Position numbers and translations under genes: made by a program. Positions 12,475 to 27,011 of a DNA stretch of 64,000 nt are shown piece after piece (the first letter of the stretch is position 1; every line of letters starts with the position of its first letter). The notes beneath the pieces were generated by a model. That model saw only the letters and a list, made by a program, of their open reading frames with translations, had not been told where the DNA came from and searched no databases. Location of the stretch: contig VZRR01007714.1 in the NCBI GenBank assembly GCA_013398015.1, positions 130,540 to 194,539 of the forward strand. Direction: 5' to 3'. The stretch comes from Oreocharis arfaki. Lineage: Eukaryota > Chordata > Aves > Passeriformes > Paramythiidae.

Positions 12475-15400
12475 CTGGGAAAAGTTATTGCTTTCTAATA
12501 TCTGCATTTAACATGTAAATTATTTTAATGTATTTTTTTTTTAATTTACTCCTGAACATTGGAGTACTTTGTCTAACACAGGCATCTTCATATGTAGGGT
12601 AAGAAATAGCAGGTGACACCTGGATAAATGTCTAAATTATGCTGTATGATGATATGCATTCAGGGACTGTATAGTGTGTCCAAACCCATTTTTTGCACAG
12701 AATGTTAAGAGCCTAGTAGACAGAAACTTTAATGGCAGTTGGTGCCTATAAGAGTTAGAATAATGGAGGCAATAAATAATAAGAATGATCCTGTTCAAGC
12801 CAAAGGAATACTTAGCCTGACTAATTCTAGGGAGGGAAAGAAGTTTCTACCATTTTTATAATTTTGTTCTTCATATGTATGTCCTGGGCTATCAATCAGC
12901 TTTCTTTAACTGAAGCCAGCTGGCAGGTGACACTGCAGTTTATCAACTGCCAGTAAATAAAATGTTATGCTCCAGAAAAATTCAATTCCCAAATCTCACC
13001 CCTAAAAATCAATAAAGCTTCTCCTCCAGCTAAAGCATTTCTTATGAGCATTCATTTTTTAAATACAGCATTTTTCGTCACCTTTCTTAAAAATACAGAT
13101 AAAAACTAAAACCAAATTAATATTAAAAGCTATGAAAACTGTGGTACTCGAAAAAAAATCTCTTTTTAATTTTCATAAACATTAAACTTTTTTATTTGGG
13201 TTAACAAATGAAGTTATTTAAAATTGGTAAGGATGCAAAGTTTTATTATATGCACCCTTAAAAAATAAAATAATATTTGGAATTTTGGATACTTATACTA
13301 TAAGCTTACTCTCACTCTCTGAGGCTCCTGTTCCCAAATTAAACATCACAAGACCGGCTACTCTGTTGTATAGGATTTTATTGCATTAAGCTATATCATA
13401 ATACACCTAATAATGTTGTGTTTGTCAGTCAGTACCCAGCTGTGGTTTAGTTTGGAATTTCAAACTATAAAGAACTAATAAAATCCAACTCAATCTTCCT
13501 TAGTATTTACATCTCTCACTTTAAATATTTTGATGCACTCTCATTAGGAGGTGGCAGAGAAGTATGACCAGTTTAGTCATGGAGGCACAGGGGGATGTGT
13601 GCTTTGCATCTGAAGTCTGCATAAACTGCCTGATTGTGCAAATGCCTTTTTCACCTTCCTTTGTATATCAAAGCTGTATTTAAACTTTCCTAGTGTTGTG
13701 CTTGTATAAAATTAAACCTCCTGGAATTCTTTGTGTCACCTTCTATTTCTGCCAGTGACATCTGGAGTCTAGTGTGTTACAGTTTGCTTTCAAAATAGGC
13801 TGCTGTTAACTTTTAGGATATTAACCATGTGGTGCATTCCTCTTCTTTCTGATCTTCCCCAGCAGCCTCTAGAGCTCTACCTCAAAGAGTTTCCTACAGC
13901 TTGCTCTTGGTGCAGACTGAAGCGTTCAACCCTTCATGGAATCATGGAGTCTAATCCATTCATATAAATATCCTTAAAAAGATTCTGGGACCTTCATTGA
14001 TTGACACAATATGGTCAGCTGTCTGTTTGCTCTGTATTCAGTGTACAGTGAATCGTGTTACTTCCTAATCCCACGCTCCTCTTCAGAGAAGCCTGTGCAG
14101 ATCTCTGAGGAAATACCTATTCAGACCCTGTTGTTTCAACCCACCTTTGTGATCAACCACCACTCTTTTAAGATGAATCTGGGTGGAATGTAATCAAAGT
14201 CTTACAAAAATAGAAAAATATCCGTATGGAATTCTAACAAATTGGTTTGTTGGACAGCTCATGTTCACTAATACATGTTTTAGTGAAAAAAAGTTATGTA
14301 CTATAGGAAGGAAAAAGTTTATTTTGTTCATGATTATGCTAATTATAACCATGCTTGAATTTGGGGGGCTTTTTTGGGGTTTTTTAAACTGAGCTGCTTG
14401 CATCCTCATAGATTTCTATATAGGAATACTAGTACTCCTACAACTTTAAAAAGTTTTGGGGCATATTTACAATGGGAAAGAATTTCATCTCCCTATCTGG
14501 AAGATAAGTCATATGGATAAATGTACTTGATCAAAAATGAAAAATAAAATATCTCCAAGGGAAGATGAAATTCAAAGAAGCCATCATCAGATAAGACAGA
14601 GAAGTAATCTCAGATCTATGTATTAAATGTGAGCCAATTCACTAAATTAAAAAGATTGGAATTATATTCATGTTATTTCTGACAGTTACATTTTCCTGGT
14701 TTACAGCAGAACATCAAGAAGCACATTATATACTGATAAATTTGGTAGTATCTTATTCAATAACTAGAAATATATTGAAGCTTGCAATTCTAAGAAGCAT
14801 TTACAAGGAGATAACTGCTAAAAATTCTGCCCACTGTGTGGAACAGGCTGTTTGGGGTTTTTCACTAAGGAGAAATACAGAAATACAAGAAAGAACCTGA
14901 AAGTCAAGACAACCATCTTCCCAGTTTTTTTTGCTTGTCTGGCAGTAGGATTTATTTTTCTCTCCTGAATAAGGTTTTACTGGGAATAAAGTACAGCACC
15001 ACTCAGAAAGCCATTTTCAGTGCCTGAATGAGTTTGGCACTGGCCCTTTTCCCACTCAAGCAGAAGTTGTGTGGTTCTGCCTTGCTCACAGGATGCAGCA
15101 GGACTCCCTGCAGCCTTTGGCTGAGTGACCGGCCCTGCCTTGCACAGCAGAGACTCCTGTCCTCATACACACCTGCCAATCACCAGCCTGTCTGCTGGAT
15201 ACATCAGCAAATACATTTTCGTTCCAAAGCCGTGTTTGTCACTAAAAGTCTTTGAATTTTATTTGTGGTAGCTAGTTGTTGGGACAAATGAACTTGCCGT
15301 TGGGAACAAACTATGTTCCAGCCCCTCTGCAAACAACATCGTGTAACACTGTGGTGCGTTTGGGTAAACTCAGCACACCAAGCTGAAGGTCGGTCTGGTT

Positions 15401-17990
15401 CTAGGTAGCATTTGAGAATAAGGATTCCTTAGTTTTTTAGCTTTCTGAAAAATTATTTGCCTACATTACAAACAGGAAAACAGACAGTTTTCTAGTTTGA
15501 AAGCCTGTGGGAAAAATGAAACTAGTTTGTTTTGCCTTGTCATCTGGATGAAGAAATAAATCATATAATGCCTTTATAAAAAATAATCACACTTTATTCT
15601 TCCCCAAATGGTAATACTGGTGCACAGAAATGAGGAAAGCAGTATCGCACATGCTCTCTCCTGATACTACATTTGCTTTATTCTAATTTCCATGTAAAAG
15701 GAATTACTTGTGTGTTAACAATAAGCAGAAAAATCAAGACCTTTTTACCAGTAGATAATCTAATGCCAAAAGCACTGCCACAACAACCCTCCTGACATTA
15801 TTTATGTAGGGGGGACAGTCAACATCTATTACGTCTTTTTCCTCATCAGCCCCCACCCCAGGCGTGCTGAGGTTTAGTGTCAGAGACACGGAGGCCAGCA
15901 TTCGGCTGCATTCTTACGCTGAGCTGAGAAAGTCCTGACCAAAGCCAGCACAGTGAAAAAAGGGGTACTTTGTAATAAATATGAGATAGATGGTATTGAC
16001 AATCTGACAGGGCAAATCCTCATTTGCAGTGGGAATGACTTGCAGGTAGCAGATAAGGTCAGACAGAGGATGTTTCGTATCCAAGTCATCATCAGCTACA
16101 AAAAAAGTTACTGCTTTCCCCCTGGGCAATTGGTCTTTTCATTCACACCTGTCTTTACCATTTTTTCTTGATACAAACCTGACGGGGTTTTTTTGAAGCC
16201 TGTATGCTAACTATACACCTGTGTACCCTGGGCAAAGAAGGTCAAAGGGGGAAATACAGGCTTCCATTTTCTAAACAAACATTTAAATACCTAAACGAAG
16301 CAGCCAGTTCCTTAGTTTGCTCTTAAGGTATTCTGGTAAGTAAATATCTTATTCTTGACTGTATTCACAGACATTTTGCCAAGGAAGGTTCTACATTAAA
16401 ATCTAGAAGACTTATATAAATATATCACCTGCCAGAATTTATTCTTGGTGTACCTTTATGCTCTTCCAGAATCATCCCATCCATCACAAATTTACTACAG
16501 GTCACTGATCCCAGGTGAAACTCAGGCTGTGTTACACTGAGTAGGGAAGACAACTGCTTGTATTATGCACACCCCAAGGATATTCTTCTCAGAGGAGGCT
16601 TGGAAGAAGCTCATAGATTTCTTGGCATTAATTTCTAAAACAGACATGAAATTTTGATGCTCCTTTTTAGCTCTGAATTGTCTAGCTAAAGCAGCGTGGT
16701 GCTGTTTGAGCCTCTCCAGTATCACTTAAGATGATCCTCTCCAGATGTGCAGTGAAATGCCATAACCTCTTTGGGTATGTAACAACCCAACTCTCTATTA
16801 ATTACATAAAAATATCACTCTTTTTACTCTACTCTTACCAAACCTATAACCTCATTCATGTGAAGGAAACATTTCTATACGTTTTAATTCCAGTTATACT
16901 CTGAAGAGTGAAGCATGGCAGAACTTTAATTCAGTCTACCTTTTTTTTTCTCCCTGAAAGCATCAATGAGCATGCAGAGAACACAGGGAGACAGTGAAAG
17001 TCGTTACTGTACCTTTAATCTACTGTAAGAGTCCTTTTCTTATTAATAATACATGAAAAATGAGCTTCAGTGGACTGATTGGTTCCAGGTGCTCTAACTG
17101 TATGCCTCAAATGATAACAATGAAAGCAGAGTTTTTAGAGATAGGAGTAAGAAAAGAATGTATTTAATATGTACTTCTAGAAATAACTTCATATCCATTC
17201 ATTTTATGGGCACTAATCTAACCACATATTTTTAGTATATATTCAGTTTTTGCACTAATCTAGGATTTTGTCAAAGCATCCCTGTTGTGCCTTTGTCAAG
17301 CAGAATTTGAATAAAATGCCTGATTAAGAAGTAGAAGACTAAGGAAGAAATCAAACCATTAAAAAAAAAATTGCACATCGTATTGTAACAAGTGTATAAC
17401 CTATTGCACCGTGAAACAAAAGCAAAGCTCAGTGATTTTGCAGTGTACTCACTTGGCACTCAACCCTCAGCTGTGGGATCCTCATCTGTGTCACATCCTA
17501 TAATAGTGAAGTCAAATAAATTCATTTTCAGATTTCACTGTTTGCTGTGCTCTCTCTCTTTCTACTTGTTTATTGTTACTGACACTTGTGAGCCTCTGAT
17601 GAGTTTTCATGAAAAAGCCAATGTACCTTCAGCCTCCTAATCTTTTTAAATAGGGAATAGATTCTAGAAAGAATGGGAAAATTATCAAATATAAATTGAC
17701 ATAGCTGGAAATTAGTTCATTCTGAGTTTTGTCCTATTATCAACTGAATTTTGCACAATGCAAATCGAAACACATGGAAATAAAAGTTCAAAAGGAAAAT
17801 TAAATTCTTTTCAACTTCTCTTTAATAAGTGTTTCATTCCTAGTAGAGAACCAGAGCATCTTCTCTTCATAAGTATAAACAGAAAGCAAAAAAAAATGAG
17901 TTTGAGATTGAATGAGGATCCTGGTAAAGCAAGCTGACACCAGAGGGGTGGAGGGTAGGAGTGCACGGGAGGGTGACAACTCTAGGAGAA

Positions 17991-18009
17991 GTGTGTGTGT
18001 GTGTGTGTG
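17991..18009. repeat. (GT)n microsatellite
   Basis: Nine GT units plus a final G. It is followed by purine-rich DNA from about 18025 to 18120 (GGGAGGAGAGAGAGAAACAGG). The 140-codon minus frame over this region (17800-18222) includes the translated CA repeat and is not a gene. Confidence 0.95.
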
Positions 18010-21000
18010 AACATGCATGTACTCTGAAGGGAGGAGAGAGAGAAACAGGAGAAGGTGGCAAGAGATCATTAAAAGACTGAAGAAAAACAAGTGTCTAGAG
18101 AACAGAATTAAGAAAAACTCAGCAAGGAGGTTAAGAATGAAGCTTGGAGGTGTTGGGGTGTGTTTCCTAAGCAGACTGCTGATACTCTGCAGGCAAGAGC
18201 TGTGCATCTGTGATGAGACCAAGGAGGAAACAAAGAAGTGGGCAGGTAGCCTGTAAAAGTGGGTTATTTTTGAAAAGGAAAAAAGTCCGGATTTGCAAGC
18301 AGAGTCAGTATTATCACTTATTTAAATATACACTCCTAAAAATCCCAGAAACCCGACATTAGGCTTTTAACTTTCCTGTTGTATCAATATAATTAATAAC
18401 TCAAACTTCTAAATGTCTGTTTCACAATCAGCATTTCAGCTGAACCAGAGTAAGCCTGCAGGCATGTAAGCAATATGGTTGACTTTCACAGTACAAATGT
18501 TTTATACTTGCATACTCTTATCAATCACTGCTTATGGTCCTAACACTATTCATGGTAGACGTACACATCTGGAGAGTAGCTTTGTTAGCTAGAACTGATG
18601 CAAACACTGACAACCTATTTATCCTTTTTATGTCTTGTTTCTTTAGTAAGAACATAGTAATATCTGCTAAGGATGGAATCTATAGCACATTTGTCAGAGA
18701 AATAATTTGAAATGGCCACTCAACTCTTTCAGTGGCTTTATTTGCACCATAACATAAAAACATAATTTAGTATTTTGTTGGGCAGAATAAATAACTGCAG
18801 TCAATAATTCAGAAGCTGAGCACAGGCTGAGGTAGGACATTGTACTTGTGCACTGCTGGAGAGAGCACTGGGGCCCCAAAGCATCCCCTGTGTGCACCAT
18901 GGACCTCTGAGGCATCACCTGTCCCGTCTGCCTCATGCTACCACTGCTGTATTGCTGCCAGACGTGAGCAGGCTCTGTGCTGGCTGCATTTGTGCCTTTT
19001 CCTTCTCGTTCCAGGGCTGGATTATTTGCATCAGTACTGTGTGAAACTCAGAAGAAATCACTGAGGTGTGCAGAATATAAAGACCTCACAGCGGTGTATT
19101 AAAACAAATCACTGTATCACTAAATCCTCATCTGAGATTTTGAAGACATAGAACCCACTTATTTCTCTATGTCTCAGGACTTTTAAGAGTTAAATTTATA
19201 TAATCTGACAATATGCAGCATTTGTAGAGTTGCAGCTGGCTTTTCATAGGTATTCTCCAAATAAAAACTGTTTTATGTGCTGAGAATCCTGAGATGGAGC
19301 TGTTGAGAGTAATTAGGGAAATATAACCTTCCCCAGGAGTGATATGCTTTTGGAAACAGGTTTTGAATCCTTTTTATTATGAAGATAACTTACTGTTTAA
19401 AGAGAACTGTACAGTTTCTCATGTTTGCATAATTATACCTTTATCTTGCCAGCTCACTGTGGAAAGCATCATAATGGAAGATGAGAAAATGTTATAAGGG
19501 TGATGGAAATATTTTTATCCAGAAAAATCAGTGCTAGTCCTCTGCTATTGTTTTAAAATATCTGTCAAGATGTATAGAAAAATGCTCTTATAAGTTGTAA
19601 TTTTAATTTTGTTACAGTCAGTATAATGCTTCTTTCATATTAACATTCAACTGGTACCTGAAGTGAACACGGAGGTCATGAAAGAAGGAACCACAACCAT
19701 GGCAAACTTGAGCATCCTAGTAGTGGTGTTTTCCTCTATTATTCACCGAGTTATCTTAGGTTCAAATGCAACATGCAGGGTTTAAAATACATTTTCTGAA
19801 CTTGGAGTTCAGAAGAATTTCCAAGGGCTTCCTGATCACAGTGTGGCTTTTTGCAATGAAAGCAGCAAAATTGCCTACTCATTGTAAGGCTACAAAAGAC
19901 ACGGAGATGGATGACTTTGGATCAGTGATACAGTTTTTTATGTTATTGTTTTATTGATAAAGCAGAGGAGGAGGAAAATCATGACTCAGTGCCAACACAT
20001 GACCAAATTATGTAGACGCATTCTAAAAGAATTAATAAAAAAAGTGGGCACATGTCAAAGAAGATTTAAGAAGATCATTTTCCAAAGACTTTAACAAGTT
20101 CACTCCTGAGAACAATCTTGAGGCAACCTATTCTCAATTACAAACCTTACAGAGGTCTATTAAAATCATGAAAAAGACTTCCTTTGACCTGGATGATTGA
20201 TCGATTAAGTTTTTCTCAGCGTAATGGCAGATCACTCGCATAGCAATGCTGACCTTTTTATGACAGTCTCGTGCTGGGATCAGCACAGGCTGGCCAGCAG
20301 GGAGAAACACAACAGAAGGAAAAAATAACTGGAATGTGATTAAAATTTGTGATGCAAATTGATCACATAGTTCACAGATCATAAGAAATGCTACATCACA
20401 CAGCAGACTGCTAAAGAGTGACCAGTCACTGATGAGTTCTTTTTAGATCAGTGTTTTGACAGTGGAACAGTCTTGTTGAGTCTCTTAACACCTTAAACCA
20501 TAATGGAAGGCAATCAAGTCTGACTGAGAACTCAAATTCCCATAGGAAAGAGCATACAGTACCTAATAGATTAAAATACCCATCCAGTGAAGTAAAGGTC
20601 AAGTACCACTGAGAAAAGAGAAAAACCTACTGCACACTGTGCTTACATTAGGCTTAAATCATAAAGTAAACCCTTTGTTAAAAGTTAATTCTAGTATTCT
20701 CAAAAAATAACTTAATAGTACTGAGTGTTTAGACGATTTAATTTATCTTTTTAGAAATCAAAATATTTATCATATTGAACTCACTTGAACTGAACAATTT
20801 TGGTCTAAAGATAGTTATTTAAAGAGAGGGAATATTTTATCTCTGTTAGTAGCATCGGTATATGTGAAAAAGCCAAGCAGTTCTGTCACGGACCAGGATG
20901 ATGGTTAAGAACTGGAAAACATCTTTTCTGGTGGGTTCACTATTCACTTTTGACACCTGGCTGGTCCACTATTGAGCACTTAAATTTATGGCACATGACA

Positions 21001-24000
21001 GTCTGAAAAATAAGGCATTATGCTTGCATACACAGAACCCCCTTTTGAATTCTTCACAGCTGACTTGTACAATATTTTCATTTCTTACTAAAGAATTTCT
21101 TTCAGAAAGTGTTCTTATAAATGCTTGGCTGTACAAGGATAGTCATTCATTCATCATAAAAAGTGTATGAAGTCTACCTAAGAAGCCTTTTGGGTTTGTT
21201 ACAAGACTAGGTTGTTTTGGTTTTTCATTGTGTTTGCTGGGTAATTTAAACTACAAATGGAAAGTTGGTTTGCTTGCATACTGTTTGTAGCAAAGGCTGA
21301 CAATCTACTAAAGTTTTCTGGCACTGAAACTTAATAGTCTACTGTTAATAAGAAAACACTCTCCCAGATACTGAAAGAACCGTAGAAATCTGCATTTTTC
21401 AAATGGCAGTGATGAAACAGGTAGTCTCCTTCTACAACCCTACATTTATCCTTTTCTCCATATTGCAGTTGCCTTTAAAATGCTAGAATTGTACAAAATT
21501 GTTCCCACAGCCAGCCCCTACTTGAAATAAGCTTCCTTATTTACTGCTTCCTTTCTCACTCACTACATAAACACACAATTGCAGAAATCCCAGAATTGTG
21601 GTTTTGCCCATTCCATAGTCTGTGTCCAGAAGTTTTTACTAGCTCTAGTGAAAATTAACCTGCATGTGTTTTTCTGTAGATTAACAAACCTTTACCAAAA
21701 TTAAATACTCAAAGGTGATACACACCCCATTATTTGGAAGTGCAAGAATGTTATGTAATATTACAAAACTGGTTTGCTTTAGTGCAGCAGTGAAATAGCT
21801 AGACAGTAAGAACCATATAATATTTGCATCTCCATTTAACCTTGATTCTCTTTCTGGTTGCTGAGAGCTGAAAAATCAAAGCTAGTTTGTTTTTGTTTTA
21901 TTCTGTGTACCTGCCTTATGGGACTCACTGCAGGTTTTGGGGGGAAAAAACTCTGTGTCTCGAGAAGAAATCTCATTGGAATTAAAGTAATTTTAGTAAT
22001 GGCCAAGATTTTCAAAGAAATCTACAGTTCTCTAATTTCTCCTGCTTGAGAAAGGCAGAATTCACATGCTCCAGAAGCATTAATTAGCTAGTCTAATTAA
22101 GGTGTTATAAAAATTTACAAATAAATTACTCTTTTTTTGTATGAAGCAATCTTTTTTTTTTACTCTGTTATGCCTACTTGTTAAAAGACCACACATACTT
22201 GCAGTGCAGAAGGATTTTAGTACCTGGGCTTAGACTGAAGTGCATGACAGGCAGAAAATCTGCATTCACCTTGCAGTTTTGGCACTGGTCTCTTCTGGTG
22301 CAGTACAGCACATGCAGCAACTTAGGGGCAAGGACTTGCTCCATTGGCAGTCCAGAAGGGAAAGTCCTGAGCAGAGTTAGGGGGGACCTTTGGCTCTTTG
22401 GAATTTTAAATGAAGAGTCAATTTAAAGTCAGTCATGCACTGACTCCATTTAGTTGGATTTTTTTCTAACGGAGAAGTTTGAAAATTCTTTCCGAGGTAC
22501 AGGAGAGCTGTACTCAATACGGTGTTCAAATGCCTGGACAAAATTTGTAGCAATAAAGATGGCATATGTAGATGTTTAAGATTATTAAAAATTTTTGTGA
22601 AATCCTTCTTTTATCCATTCTGTATTTCAGATTTCTCTTCAAAAAGTGAAGGGAGAAAATTAAAAGACAAAAAAAAAAAGACAAAAAAAGAGACAACTAA
22701 ATTAGCTGTTTCACAAAGATTAGTAAAATGTAATTGCATTCATTTACTGTGAACTAGATAGAAAAATATGTGCCATTGGAGATGTAACAAGAAGTTACTT
22801 CAGACAGCTGTTCTTTTCTACCAGAACAGGCTGTGCTCAATTATGTAAAATCAGAATAATACAAAAGCATACTTTTATATTTTATATTTTAAGGCTATAA
22901 ATTAGCTCTCACAATTTATTGAGATATTCTCTACATGGCTACGTTGTACTGATCCTTGTGGAAGAAAGTATTTTAAAGAAACTAGATAAGAGCTAGATTT
23001 ATTTTTCTTAATTCCATCCTGATTCTGTCCAATCACATTTTGAGTAGGTGATGCACAGGACCATTGTCATTTACTGTGGCAGTCCAATGAAGATCTGGAT
23101 CAGCTCAGTTCCAACCTACGACAGGAGCCATGGCTGAGGAAGAAGGCAAAGCATCTGTGCTGAGACAATGGCGTAGCAGCCTATTAGCAATTTCTGTAGA
23201 TGTTCCAAAGTAATTTGTAAGAGGGTTCCTGTCTAGTTTCATTTCTTTCTCAGCTTTACATAATGTCTCTGACCTAAAGAGACCAATGAAACCTGTAAGT
23301 CTGCACTTGACAAGGCTGGTCAGGACAGCCTGCAGGCACTTTGAACCAGTAAAATTCAACCTTCATAAACACTGAGCTCACTTTTGAGAGAAAGTGTGCA
23401 AAATCTGGTTTGTTCTATAAAATCCTTTGTCTCAACCTTGCTCCATATAAAGTTACAATGAGTTTTTCTTCCAGTGGCTTGGTATATTGATCTTTGGACA
23501 CTGCACTGTACAGAAGCCTGGCATTTTTCTTTTAGAACAAGTTAACAGGGAAATCCTAGCTCATTAATGTGTGAGTTTCCACATTGATTTCTGTAGCACC
23601 AGGCCATTCAACAGTATGAAAAAGTTTTACAGGCTAGAATAGCTACATGTTAATTACTACTGTTAATTAATGTGTACACATTTATAAAAATAGAACATGT
23701 GTAATTGATATAATTTGATTTTTTTATATATATTTGATGGCATTTTCTGAAGAGGAAAGCATGATTAAATAGATAAAAAGGTGAATTCTAATTAGTGCAC
23801 GACAGTTTGCCATTGATGCTAAAGTTATCAGATTATTTTAAAAAACAAGTTAGAAGAATAAGGAATGAAGCCATCAGATCTTGAACACAGGAAGAATGAA
23901 TGACAGTGAAAAGGTGAAGAACTGAATATGAATCTAAACTAGGCATAAGGAATGTGATAGATTTTTTTAAAGCGTGTGGCACATATTTTTTCCTTTGTGC

Positions 24001-24656
24001 CCATACAGAGCTTTCAGTAACCCACAGTCAACCCTCATTTAAAGATGAAACATCTTGTCTCTCAAAATAAACAAACCATAGAGACTGCAAGTCTGTCGTT
24101 AGGAAACATAGGTGTGAAGGTGATGTAGCCAAGTATTTTTCATACATAAAACAAATACCAAATCTTACTATTGCAGGTAAAGAAAAAGAAAATGTTTTTT
24201 TAAAGCTAAAACATGAGTATTCGCTAGGAACTTAAATGTTGTATAAGCAAATCATAAAGCATTTCAGAGTTTCATATCAGTCTTGTAAAATAAATGTTCT
24301 TGTAAAGCACATGTCAATCTAAAGAAAGAAGAATAATAGAGAACGTTTGTCTTAAGTGCTTCTCAGTGGCACAGAGACAATAAGTAGTACAGTATCGTTT
24401 CCGAAGATGAATCTCTTTTTCAAAGAAAGTCACAAATGTCTGTATTATTAAATTTACTTTTATGGAAACTTTTTGGGGAAAGTTCTAAATGTATATTGTA
24501 CACTAATGATCTCATTTTGGAACTGGCAGGGTTTGCACATTCAAGTTTGCTCAACACTGTACAACAGAATAATATTTATAGTGTTTCCAGTAAGGGCAAA
24601 TAAAAAATTCTGAACGATTACAATTAAGTCAACACTCCATTATCTGTAACAAAAAC
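18010..24656. other. unique AT-rich sequence, no gene seen
   Basis: About 6.6 kb without a supported gene or recognisable transposon. Short open frames (60-84 codons, for example 18694-18936, 20134-20382, 22178-22426 and 23105-23359) have no family resemblance. A slightly GC-richer patch lies at 18830-19030. An A-rich tract (AAAAGACAAAAAAAAAAAG) lies near 22665-22690. Confidence 0.5.
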
Positions 24657-24696
24657 AGCTCTCTTTCCCAGAAGGAAAGAAGCTCTCTTTCCCAGA
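24657..24696. repeat. two-copy direct repeat, 24-base period
   Basis: The 16-base unit AGCTCTCTTTCCCAGA occurs at 24657-24672 and again at 24681-24696. It borders the GC-richer patch to its right. Confidence 0.9.
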
Positions 24697-24990
24697 CCGA
24701 GGAAGAATTCACCTCCATGCTGAAGCTTGGTGTGCCACCCGTGACTGTGTCTCCCAGCACTGCTCAGTGTGCACAGTGCGCAAACGCGTGGAGCCAGCTC
24801 AGGTGCTGCAGCTGGGTCTGCCTGACCCAGGGAGACACTCTGGCACCAGAAGTGTGGCAGCAGGGCATGGCAGGCGAGCCAAACTGGCTTCAGCTCAGCG
24901 CACTACCCCACAAGTTTTGTCTTGTTTCGCTTGTCCAGAAGCCACGTTCTGGCAAGACTCCAAAGCTGGTATCATCTTGCTGGGCGTGAG
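24697..24990. other. GC- and CpG-richer patch, unclassified
   Basis: I count 10 CpG dinucleotides in 294 bases, against a CpG-poor background. Two plus frames are open through it (24717-24989 and 24767-25105), an effect of fewer stop codons in GC-richer DNA. The products are Cys/Gln-rich and unrecognised. It may be a relatively young unclassified insertion or a small regulatory CpG cluster. No LTR ends or splice context could be assigned. Confidence 0.35.
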
Positions 24991-26187
24991 CTGGTCTGAT
25001 CTATATCAATTTTTTTTCTCTGTTCTTGCTGCCCATAACCCATACCAAATGAGGCTGCACACAATGCATGCACAATTCTTATTTACAGGAGTGTTCAGCA
25101 AGTGACTTCAGGGGTATTGTCTAAAGTAAATATTTAGTTGCTCTGAAAGGAGCATCTTACTCGTTCATCATTGAAATAAGCTTCAGAACATGCTAAAAGA
25201 AAAAAGCCCCATTCTGCAAAAAGAAAAAAGCCCTTTTCTACATTAACAGAAAGGAGAATTATGCCAAGAAACAAGACCTGAGAATAATCACTGGAAAACT
25301 TGCACATATGAATAGCTGGAATCTTGTCTCAAAAGAAGTTTAACTCCTTTGTGCCAACCTGTTAGTCTTAGGTGACAAGCTGAACAGGCCTAGGAAGTAG
25401 GGCATAGTACTTTTCTCCACCTGTTTTCAATGCAGCGTGTGAAATAGAAGACATTACAAAAACTAAACTGATAGATAGCACCAAAAATTCCTTAAGTCAA
25501 CTTAATTCTATTGTTGGTGTTTGCTGGCATCACAAGGCACACATAGATAATATTCCCTGTCTTCAGGGTGGAAAAATTGTACTTAGTGACATCCTTGTTA
25601 GATTAATGTAAATTGTCTACATCACCGTCTAGATGAGGCTACACTAGCACTGATGTTACCTAAGAATAAATTTCTTAAATGCACAGATACTAATTTTGCT
25701 GTACTTAACATTAAGTAGCTATTTCCCTTGACTTCTGCTGGTATTTCTGATTATCAGTAGTCACTCAGGAACTCAGACTGCCTTTGCAAAGCAGTTCCAG
25801 TTCTCTTGATGTGAGTAGTATCTTTTGCAACCAACATGATTATTTTGGATTTTTTTCTTCTAACCTTTTTACTAGGTCACCATCTGTTAGAGCAGCTGCA
25901 TATTTGGTGTGAAGTAGATAGGCCATTGTTTCTGTATTTAGGAGCAAGCAGAGGTGAGAACTTCGTGTCCTGGCTGAGCAAGGACCTCAGGTGAGCTTGG
26001 AGCCAGGGATGAGTCCCAGCTCCCAAACCACCGCTAGTTCTCCCTGCAACTCTGGGGCGGATTTTGTTACTAGAAGTAATCATAAGAAATATGATTCTGC
26101 AATATGAAGTACTTAAAAATTTATAATTTAAACAGGGATGTCACACACAAATACGCATGCCAGAGTTCTTCCAGTTTTGGAAGTATT

Positions 26188-26208
26188 AAGATTAATCAAA
26201 TTAATCTT
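26188..26208. other. perfect 9-bp inverted repeat
   Basis: AAGATTAAT (26188-26196) and ATTAATCTT (26200-26208) are exact reverse complements separated by CAA. The unit contains two TTAAT/ATTAA homeodomain-type cores, but such cores are common in AT-rich DNA. Confidence 0.8.
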
Positions 26209-27011
26209 AATTTGACATTTGACACCGCAGTCCTTATTAAATACAGACTATAAATATTTTTCCTTAGAAGTTACCATAGGATTTGTCTTGAGTCTCTTAG
26301 AAGAATAAATACATGGAAGGATCTAGAAAAGTAAAAGAATTCAATGGCTGATGCCAATATGCAGCTTTCTGGGAAAAGCACAAGTTTAACATATTAGTAA
26401 AATACACATACTGAAGGAATGCTTAACTTTTAACAGATTATGGGAGAATAAACTGGTGCAAAGCCTCCTGGGAAGGCAGCAGTTCTACCACTGATTCAGA
26501 ATGCACTGGACATATTTTCCAGCAAGTGCCCATAAGGGAGACAATAACTTAAATATTCCTTGTGCAAATAAGGTGATGGGAAGTGAATTGCTTCCTGTTT
26601 CTTCATTATATAAAATCATGACTTTTTTAAGAAGATAGCAGTTTGAGGTTTGATGTACAATTGAAAACTACTTTTTGATGTCAAGGAATAGCTTGTGATA
26701 CAGTTGTAAGGGTTTAGTTTCTTAAAATATCACAAAATTAAAACCAACAAGCCACAAAACCATCTCCTCTCCCTCTCTCTGCCCTTCTTTTAACTTGAAA
26801 TGTGTCTGTAGCAGACCTCACCAGCAGTTAACAGCCTTACTGACTTTCTCAATGGCCTTGATGAAGTAGACACCATTACAGCTTTAAGATGCCAACCATA
26901 AACATGGAGAATGAGTTATACTTCTGCAGAAGTCTGTCTCATCTCTTTTTTGTACATAAACAAAGTGTATATATTAAAAATCATATTTTCAAAGATATAT
27001 ACATAAACAAA

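Larger units (their letters stand above)
10925..17990. other. unique AT-rich sequence, no gene seen
   Basis: About 7 kb with no supported gene. It contains an 11-base-pair perfect hairpin (11835-11863) and an A/C-rich stretch (12383-12474), listed separately. Open frames such as 11766-12167 (minus, 133 codons), 14670-14900 and 15880-16171 overlap frames on the opposite strand and resemble no known family. One minus frame, 16522-16725, encodes a charged helix-like stretch and is discussed as an observation. Segments at about 15020-15410 and 15850-15960 are a little GC-richer and could be diverged repeats. Confidence 0.5.

Noticed and set aside
13921..13960. GGAATCATGGAGTCTAATCC as a CR1-like remnant
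   Set aside because: It shares a few words with CR1 tails, but no CR1 body follows on either strand.
17800..18222. 140-codon minus-strand frame
   Set aside because: It runs through the (GT)n microsatellite, read as alternating His-Thr, and a purine-rich tract. This is low-complexity translation.
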